NCBI GenBank assembly: GCA_022836915.1
Contig: CP094668.1
Coordinates: forward strand, 2,046,001 to 2,110,000
Reading direction: 5' to 3'
Length of the DNA stretch: 64,000 nucleotides
Origin: Paenibacillus sp. OVF10
Lineage (GTDB): Bacteria; Bacillota; Bacilli; Paenibacillales; Paenibacillaceae
Shown here piece by piece: positions 58,303 through 64,000 of the stretch. How positions within the stretch are numbered: position 1 is the first letter of the stretch; the number at the start of each line of letters is the position of its first letter. The notes under the pieces were generated by a model. It was not told the DNA's origin and ran no database searches. It saw nothing but the letters and a program-made list of their open reading frames with translations. The position numbers and the translations under genes were made by a program.

Positions 58303-58339
58303 GCCGGTTCGAACTCTGGTTCGAGTCGGCTTTTGTTTT
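58303..58339 (+). terminator. Intrinsic terminator
   Basis: GCCGGTTCGAAC-TCTG-GTTCGAGTCGGC followed by TTTTGTTTT. It would close transcription reading out of the ABC operon and insulate the heat-shock promoter after it. Confidence 0.75.
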
Positions 58340-58424
58340 ACCTGCGGGATTACGTTAAAATGATTGGTGATGTGCAAAAGTAGAAGGGTTATTCGATCTT
58401 TTTGTTAAAATAACCGCCTGCGTA

Positions 58425-58453
58425 TTGACACCCAATTTTCCCATATGTTATAT
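58425..58453 (+). promoter_or_regulatory. Sigma-A promoter upstream of CIRCE
   Basis: Perfect TTGACA (58425-58430), 17-base spacer, TTATAT (58448-58453). Confidence 0.75.
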
Positions 58454-58465
58454 AAAAGGAAGGGT

Positions 58466-58492
58466 TTAGCACTCCGATCATTAGAGTGCTAA
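58466..58492 (+). promoter_or_regulatory. CIRCE operator (HrcA binding site)
   Basis: TTAGCACTC-N9-GAGTGCTAA, an exact match to the CIRCE consensus, 13 bases after the -10 element. HrcA bound here would repress transcription until heat shock. The next gene on this strand is htpG. Confidence 0.93.
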
Positions 58493-58675
58493 CAAATGAT
58501 ATTTTTACTATACGCCTACATATGGAATGATTCTGTTTTTGAAAATAGATATTGAACCTGAGTCAGACATGCGAAGCCCAAAGGGGCACAACAGACCTGA
58601 CGCGGCATTCCACGTTTAATAAAAGATATCACTTCATTGATGATCTCTATCCTAAAAATCAGTCGCTGATCAGAT

Positions 58676-58820
58676 GCAAAAGTAGTGCAGGGGACGAAAT
58701 CGATTAGGAGGAAGCGAAGCGTTCGCCTTTATCACCGAATTTCTCCCTTTTAAAAAGGGAATCAAAGAAATACGGGGATAACAGCGATCCGAAAAACGAT
58801 TCGTAACCGGAACGGCTACA
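58676..58820 (+). repeat. Structured leader repeat, copy 8 (variant outer stem)
   Basis: Begins GCAAAAGTAGTG. The outer stem is ACGAAATCGATT against AAACGATTCGT in place of GACAGAAATAACCT. It keeps GCGAAGCGTTCGCC, ATCACCGAATTT and GGGGATAACAGCGATC. It lies between the CIRCE promoter and htpG, co-oriented. Confidence 0.82.
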
Positions 58821-58993
58821 TTGCAGAATGTCGTGCACTTATTTTTACAATGAGCCATTAGAGTAAATCACATATCTGTGGACTAGAGCGATCAAGGTTT
58901 TTGAGTCTACTAATGGCCGCAGGATTATCTCAGTTACTTTCTATTTTCAATCAAATCATTCGATATCCAAATTTGAAAGGAGTCAAACCACTC

Positions 58994-60872
58994 ATGGCTA
59001 AAAAAGAATTCCAGGCAGAATCCAAACGTTTGCTGGATATGATGATCAACTCCATTTACACCCAAAGAGAAATCTTTTAAGAGAATTGATCTCCAACTCC
59101 AGTGACGCCATTGATAAAATTTATTACAGAGCACTGACGGACGATTCGCTCGTTTTCAACAAAGAGGACTACTTCATCAAGCTCACGATCGACAAAGAAA
59201 ACCGCACACTCACACTGACGGATACCGGAATCGGGATGACGCAGGAAGAGCTGGAGAACAACCTGGGGGTTATCGCGAAGAGTGGTTCCCTGGCGTTCAA
59301 GAAAGAAAATGAAGCAAAAGACGGTCACAACATCATTGGACAATTCGGGGTTGGTTTCTACTCGGCATTTATGGTGGCGGACAAGCTGACCGTAACAAGT
59401 AAAACGCTGGGCAGCGACGAGGCTTGGAAATGGGAGTCCGAAGGCGCGGATGGTTACACGATCACACCAGCTGAGAAAGATTTCGTAGGTACAGAGATCG
59501 TCCTGACGATCAAAGAAAATACCGAAGAAGATTCGTATGACGAATTTTGGAAGAGTACCGCCTGAGATCCATCATCAAGAAATACTCCGACTTCATTCGC
59601 TACCCGATCAAGATGGATGTAACGGGTCAACGTCCGAAAGAGGGCACGGAGAACGAATTCGAGGAATACCAAGAAGAACAAACCGTGAACAGCATGGTGC
59701 CGATCTGGCGTAAAAATAAAAGCGAACTGACCGAAGAAGATTACAATAACTTCTATATGGAAAAACGCTACGGTTTTGACAAACCGCTCAAACACCTGCA
59801 CATCAGCGCAGATGGCGCAGTGGTATACAATGCAATCCTGTTTATCCCGGAGAACACGCCGTTTGACTACTACACGAAAGAGTATGAAAAAGGCCTTGAG
59901 CTATACTCCAACGGTGTATTGATCATGGATAAATGCGGGGATCTGTTGCCAGATTACTTCGGATTTGTAAAAGGTATGGTGGATTCCGAAGACCTGTCCC
60001 TGAACATCTCCCGTGAGATGTTGCAACATGACCGTCAGCTTAGCCTGATCGCGAAAAACATCAAGAACAAAATCAAGAGCCAACTGCAAAGCCTGTTGAA
60101 GGACGAGCGTGAGAACTATGAGAAGTTCTACCAAGCGTTTGGCCGTCAATTGAAATATGGTGTATACAGCGACTATGGTGTGAATAAGGATACATTGCAG
60201 GATCTTCTGTTGTTCACGTCTTCCAAAGAGAGCAAACTCGTGAGCCTGGACGAATACGTCTCCAGAATGCCGGAAGATCAGAAGTACATCTACTATGCAT
60301 CTGGTGAATCGATTAGCCGTATTGAGAAGCTGCCACAGATCGAGGGTGTTCTTGAGAAAGGGTACGAAGTATTGTACTTTACTGATGACATCGACGAGTT
60401 CGCAATCAAGATGATCACGAACTATAAGGACAAAGAATTCAAATCCATCTCCAGTGGTGACCTGGGTATCGAAGATAGCGTGGACAAAGAAGAAACGGAC
60501 GCTCAAGACAACGACAACAAAGAACTGTTTGAAGCGATGCAAGCTCAATTGGCAGGTAAAGTCAAAGCCGTTAAAGCTTCCAAACGTCTCAGAAGCCACC
60601 CGGTATGTTTGTCCACTGAAGGTGAATTGACGATTGAAATGGAGAAAATCTTGAAAGCTATGCCGAACAGCGAAAACGTACAAGCCGACAAAGTGCTGGA
60701 AATCAACGTGAATCACGATGTCTTCAAATCGTTGAAAGACGCTTTCGCGCAGGATCAGGAAAAGCTGAACCTCTACACTAGCCTCCTGTACCACCAGGCA
60801 TTGCTGATTGAGGGATTGCCAATTCAAGATCCAGTAGAGTTCACCAACGATATCTGCAAGGTGATGGTGTAA
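58994..60872 (+). CDS. htpG: Molecular chaperone HtpG (Hsp90; two frameshifts)
   Basis: ATP-dependent chaperone. GHKL ATPase motifs are visible: [28 protein letters not shown] and [12 protein letters not shown]. The middle domain has [17 protein letters not shown] and the C-terminal dimer domain ends at 60872. The frame breaks at the T4 run 59076-59079 and at the T4 run near 59550. Adding a T at each gives exactly 626 residues. ATG 58994 has AAAGGAG upstream. The long leader contains CIRCE and a structured repeat. Confidence 0.93.
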
Positions 60873-61011
60873 ACTTCTGCGATATCGCAGTGATGTAAGA
60901 ACGGTGCACTTAATCAAAGTTATGGAATGTTCCATACAGTTTCCGGGTGAAAGACTCAGAGCTTATATAGCCTGGAAACTACAAAATACCCTTGCACTCA
61001 CCTTCTCCACC

Positions 61012-61044
61012 CCGACAGGGCGTTTCAGTCCTGTCGGTTTTTTT
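61012..61044 (+). terminator. Intrinsic terminator after htpG
   Basis: CCGACAGG / CCTGTCGG stem with a 10-base loop and seven T's. Confidence 0.88.
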
Positions 61045-61183
61045 GTTTTTACCCACAACGGGGAGGGCGCGGGGGAGACAGACTATCATTGAAGCAAATG
61101 ATGATATTTTTTAAATTGAACTTGATCTTCACTCGATTTTAGCGAGATAACTGGTGAATACCATTATTGTATTTAAAGGACAG

Positions 61184-61364
61184 CAAAAGTAGTGAAGGGG
61201 ACGGAATCGATTCTGAAGAAGCGAAGCGTTCGCCTGAAAGCTTTCTGTAAGAAAGCTGCATCGGAAGCATACGCTATTCCCGAATTTCTTCCTTTTTAAA
61301 GGGAATTCAGAAAACCTGGAGACAACAGCGATCATAAGAACGATCCGTAACCGGAACGGCCACC
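61184..61364 (+). repeat. Structured leader repeat, copy 9 (variant outer stem)
   Basis: Shares GCAAAAGTAGTG with copy 8. Outer stem ACGGAATCGATTCT against AGAACGATCCGT, a compensated change from the main family. Carries the GAAAGCTTTCT insert. Ends about 250 bases before dgt, co-oriented. Confidence 0.82.
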
Positions 61365-61614
61365 TGTTGGCACAGTGAGTACTTATGGTTGTTCTGCAAT
61401 GTGAGCGCGCATATGTGAATAATGAGTTCAATATATAATCATGATGATTTAGATGCACGAATGATAGTCTGGCAGGGTATAATAAAAGAATAGGACTGTT
61501 TATTACAAGTTGATGTAAGAAGAGATGACAATCGCAGACAGGTTTTACTTTTCGAAACCACAGATGTTGTGTATAATCACTCAAAATAGAGACAGTCGGC
61601 TAGGAGTGATCCCC

Positions 61615-63029
61615 ATGCAATGGAACGATCTGAGAGAACATAGACAATATCCTGAATTAACCAAATTGGATGGATCTCGTGCAGCGTATGAACGGGACTA
61701 TTCGAGACTCATTCATTCACCGACCTTCCGTCGGTTACAGGGCAAATCGCAGGTGTTTGGCGCAGGAACGGGTGATTATTATCGTACTCGCTTGACCCAT
61801 TCCCTGGAGGTGGCACAGATTGCCCGAGAGGCTGCCCGAAGTTTGATTCGCCGTTTTCCTGAGGTAGACTGGGACCGTGCGGACAACCCCGGCCTTATTA
61901 TTGATTCAGAAGTGGTGGAGTGCGCTGCAATCGCACATGATTTTGGTCACCCGCCGTTTGGACATAAAGGTGAAGAAGTATTAGATGGTATTCTGGATGA
62001 CCTCATTAACACCGAGGCTAAGAAAATCATGAAAAAAGCCGCAGTGCCAAAGTTCCCAAGGTGGAGTCTGAAGTCCGTGCCGAGCTAAAACGGAAATACG
62101 AGCATTTTGAAGGCAATGCGCATAACTTCCGTCTCATTATGCACTTGGAGAAGCGTGAAGATATCGACGGACTAAACCTGTCTGATGCGGTATTACTAGG
62201 GATAAACAAATATCCGTACCCTGGGACAGAGAGCAAAAAAGGCATGTATCATCATGAGTGGCAATATATTCGGGAGATCCGTGATCGCTGGAACGTGCCG
62301 GCAGGCAAGAAGACGCTGGAAGCACAGCTGATGGACCTTTGCGACGATATTGCGTACTCCTCACATGACCTCGAGGATGGCATCAAAGCAGGTAAAATTG
62401 AAGTACATGAGCATTTCCTGCAAGATCCGCATGTGAATCGACTGATTGTGGATAAAATTACAACGCTGGAGGATCTGTTCTGGAACGGATGGACCCGAGA
62501 AGCGATTGGGCAAAAGGTAGAAGAGGTCCTCGCTTCGTTCCTGCGCATCTGGAATGAGAAGATGCCGTTCTGCGAGCATGATTACTCGCGTACCCGTCGT
62601 GAGGTGAAAGCCTACTGGGTGAGCTTTTTTGTAGGCAGCCTGGGCGTTATTGACGACGGTGACTGGAAGAAGGTAACTTTTGTCCGTGAAGGGGCTGAAG
62701 ACCTTGATATGTTGCGTACGGTGAGTGTGCTCAAGAGTTTTGCCTGGGTGACCATGATCCGTGACCTACGTGTACAGCGGCTACAGAAGCGTAGTGAGTG
62801 GATGATTAAGCGCTTATGGGATGCATTCCTCGATCCGGAAACGTCCAAATCGATTATTCCATCCGACTGGCTGCAGCGGTATGAGAAGGATCAAGCCAAA
62901 GCCCAGCCGATCTGGACTTGGGAACACATGGTGATCGATTATATCGCAGGAATGACGGATGCATTTGCCGAGAAAATATATAATGAACTCTACGGTCTGA
63001 AGGTGGGTTCGATCTACGATCTGGATTAA
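61615..63029 (+). CDS. dgt: dGTP triphosphohydrolase-like HD protein (one frameshift)
   Basis: HD-domain enzyme that removes triphosphate from dGTP or related dNTPs. From ATG 61615 (TAGGAGTG upstream) it has FRRLQGKSQVF, the first metal His in RLTHSLEVAQIA and the HD pair in AIAHDFGHPPFGHKGE. Later motifs are EGNAHNFR and LMDLCDDIAYSSHDLEDG. A break near 62050 in the A/G-rich stretch AGTGCCAAAG needs one base, giving 471 residues. A stop-free upstream extension exists but lacks a ribosome site. Confidence 0.9.
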
Positions 63030-63059
63030 AATTAACCGATATAAAGGGAGATGAGACGC

Positions 63060-64000
63060 GTGGCTAAGCGAATGAGTGAGATGTTCAGTCTGGGCGTACT
63101 TGACCTTGTGCCAAGGTTAAACGATGCCACAGCGGAACAGGCACTTCAACAATCGCTGACACTTGCGCAACATGCCGAGGCTTTGGGATACGCCCGATAC
63201 TGGACATCAGAGCATCATGATATGGCTGAACTGGCATCGGCCTCTCCCGAAGTACTGTTATCGCACATCGGAGCAAGGACAACAACGATCCAACTTGGCT
63301 CTGGTGCGGTCTTGTTGCCGCATTATAGCCCACTCAAGGTTGCGGAGTCGTTCCGCCTGCTGGCTGCGCTCTATCCGGGGCGCATTGAGCTTGGGCTCGG
63401 ACGTGCTCCTGGCGGTGGACCTCATGCCACGATGGCACTCAGTGGCAATTACTTGCAGCATGTGTCCAAGCTGCCTGAATCGCTCGCAGCACTCACAGAA
63501 CTGCTCGAAGACCGCTACATGTACGAGGATCATCCCGTGACAGCTCGTCCGATTCCCAAGCTTCCGTTATCACTCTGGATGTTGGGAACTAACGTGAAGA
63601 GTGCAGAATTTGCGGCACGGTTTGGCATGGGATATGTCTTTGGTCAATTCATGAGTGATACCGATGGTACAGAGGCTGTAAGGCGATACCGAGAAGGATT
63701 TATTCCTAGTGCAACGATGAAGGAGCCTGAAGTTATGGTGGCAGTCAGCGTATTGTGTGCCGAGTCAGAGACGGATGCTATGGCCTGGAGTCGTGACATG
63801 GCGGAGAGGCGCAAGCTGGATGGGAAAGAACGTTCAACCGAGCCGAATTCAAGTGGTATCGCGGTCTCTAAGACGAAGGATGCAGCCGTTAGTGATCATA
63901 ATGAATCGGTGCGGCACTATGCAGGTACAGCTGAGCAGGTATGGGCACGATTGCAACAGGTGAGTAACAGGCTGGATACGGAGAGGTTGCTTCTGGTTAC
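63060..64000 (+). CDS. Luciferase-like LLM-class flavin monooxygenase (runs off the window)
   Basis: Open frame from GTG 63060 (AAAGGGAG nine bases upstream) to the last base, at least 313 residues, 3' end missing. The TIM-barrel luciferase-family pattern is clear: FSLGVLDLVPRLNDATAEQA, GYARYWTSEHHDMAELASAS, LGSGAVLLPHYSPLKVAESF and PGRIELGLGRAPGGGPHATM. It resembles the MsnO8-type subgroup. FMNH2-dependent oxidation of an unknown substrate is expected. It follows dgt by 30 bases and may share its transcript. Confidence 0.88.
   Translation, partial: MAKRMSEMFSLGVLDLVPRLNDATAEQALQQSLTLAQHAEALGYARYWTSEHHDMAELASASPEVLLSHIGARTTTIQLGSGAVLLPHYSPLKVAESFRLLAALYPGRIELGLGRAPGGGPHATMALSGNYLQHVSKLPESLAALTELLEDRYMYEDHPVTARPIPKLPLSLWMLGTNVKSAEFAARFGMGYVFGQFMSDTDGTEAVRRYREGFIPSATMKEPEVMVAVSVLCAESETDAMAWSRDMAERRKLDGKERSTEPNSSGIAVSKTKDAAVSDHNESVRHYAGTAEQVWARLQQVSNRLDTERLLLV

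Noticed and set aside
58303..58339. GGTTCGA repeats suggesting a tRNA T-arm
   Set aside because: No acceptor, D or anticodon arm around it. The stem with T's is a terminator.
59901..60935. 344-codon minus-strand open frame opposite htpG
   Set aside because: Antisense shadow of htpG. Composition is unlike a real protein.

Overview
The window reads as a chromosome segment of a spore-forming Bacillota. It is most likely a Paenibacillus or close relative, judging from medium-GC coding sequence, strong GGAGG ribosome sites, a T-box before proS, a CIRCE operator, a DUF4127 protein and PBSX-type (xkd) tail genes. This assignment is an inference from gene content and protein style, not from a search.

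Layout. Positions 1-2.3 kb hold a minus-strand queuosine precursor operon (queC-queD-queE) with a possible preQ1-type leader. From 2.4 to 11.4 kb come an AIM24-like protein, small membrane and hypothetical proteins, a VWA-like protein that lacks its VWA domain, a WYL regulator, a DnaQ/KapD-like exonuclease, a membrane-anchored FAD oxidoreductase behind a terminator-bearing leader, and T-box-controlled proS. From 12 to 16 kb come a secreted LysM-tailed 5'-nucleotidase and a phage-style regulatory group (ImmA peptidase, XRE repressor, ArpU-like late regulator). From 16 to 25 kb come a two-component system, an FMN reductase, two glyoxalase-fold proteins, an unrecognised His-rich protein, a DUF4127 protein and a DUF3139 protein.

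The centre (25.3-53.0 kb) is two tandem, diverged contractile-tail modules. Each runs tail terminator, small pre-sheath protein, sheath, tube, tail-assembly chaperone, tape measure, LysM protein, XkdQ, XkdR, XkdS, XkdT, XkdU and fibre. One lysis cassette (holin, GH25 lysozyme) follows the second module. I see no capsid, portal, terminase, integrase or replication gene, so this looks like a phage-tail-like bacteriocin (tailocin/PBSX-like) locus with two particle types sharing one lysis system. Module 2 shows a clear programmed -1 frameshift site in its chaperone gene. Module 1 has the same site one base short. The right end (53.9-64 kb) carries a peptide-type ABC transporter (binding protein and two permeases), htpG behind a CIRCE element, dgt and a truncated luciferase-like monooxygenase.

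Two things cut across the window. First, a family of about 60-240 bp structured repeats occurs nine times. Every copy lies just upstream of a gene and points the same way as that gene, so it behaves like a mobile 5' leader. This is the most interesting undescribed signal here. Second, more than 30 genes, including housekeeping ones such as proS, htpG, dgt and queC, are broken by apparent single-base losses, mostly at homopolymers. This is almost certainly sequencing or assembly error. I therefore annotate these genes as single CDSs and give the break positions.
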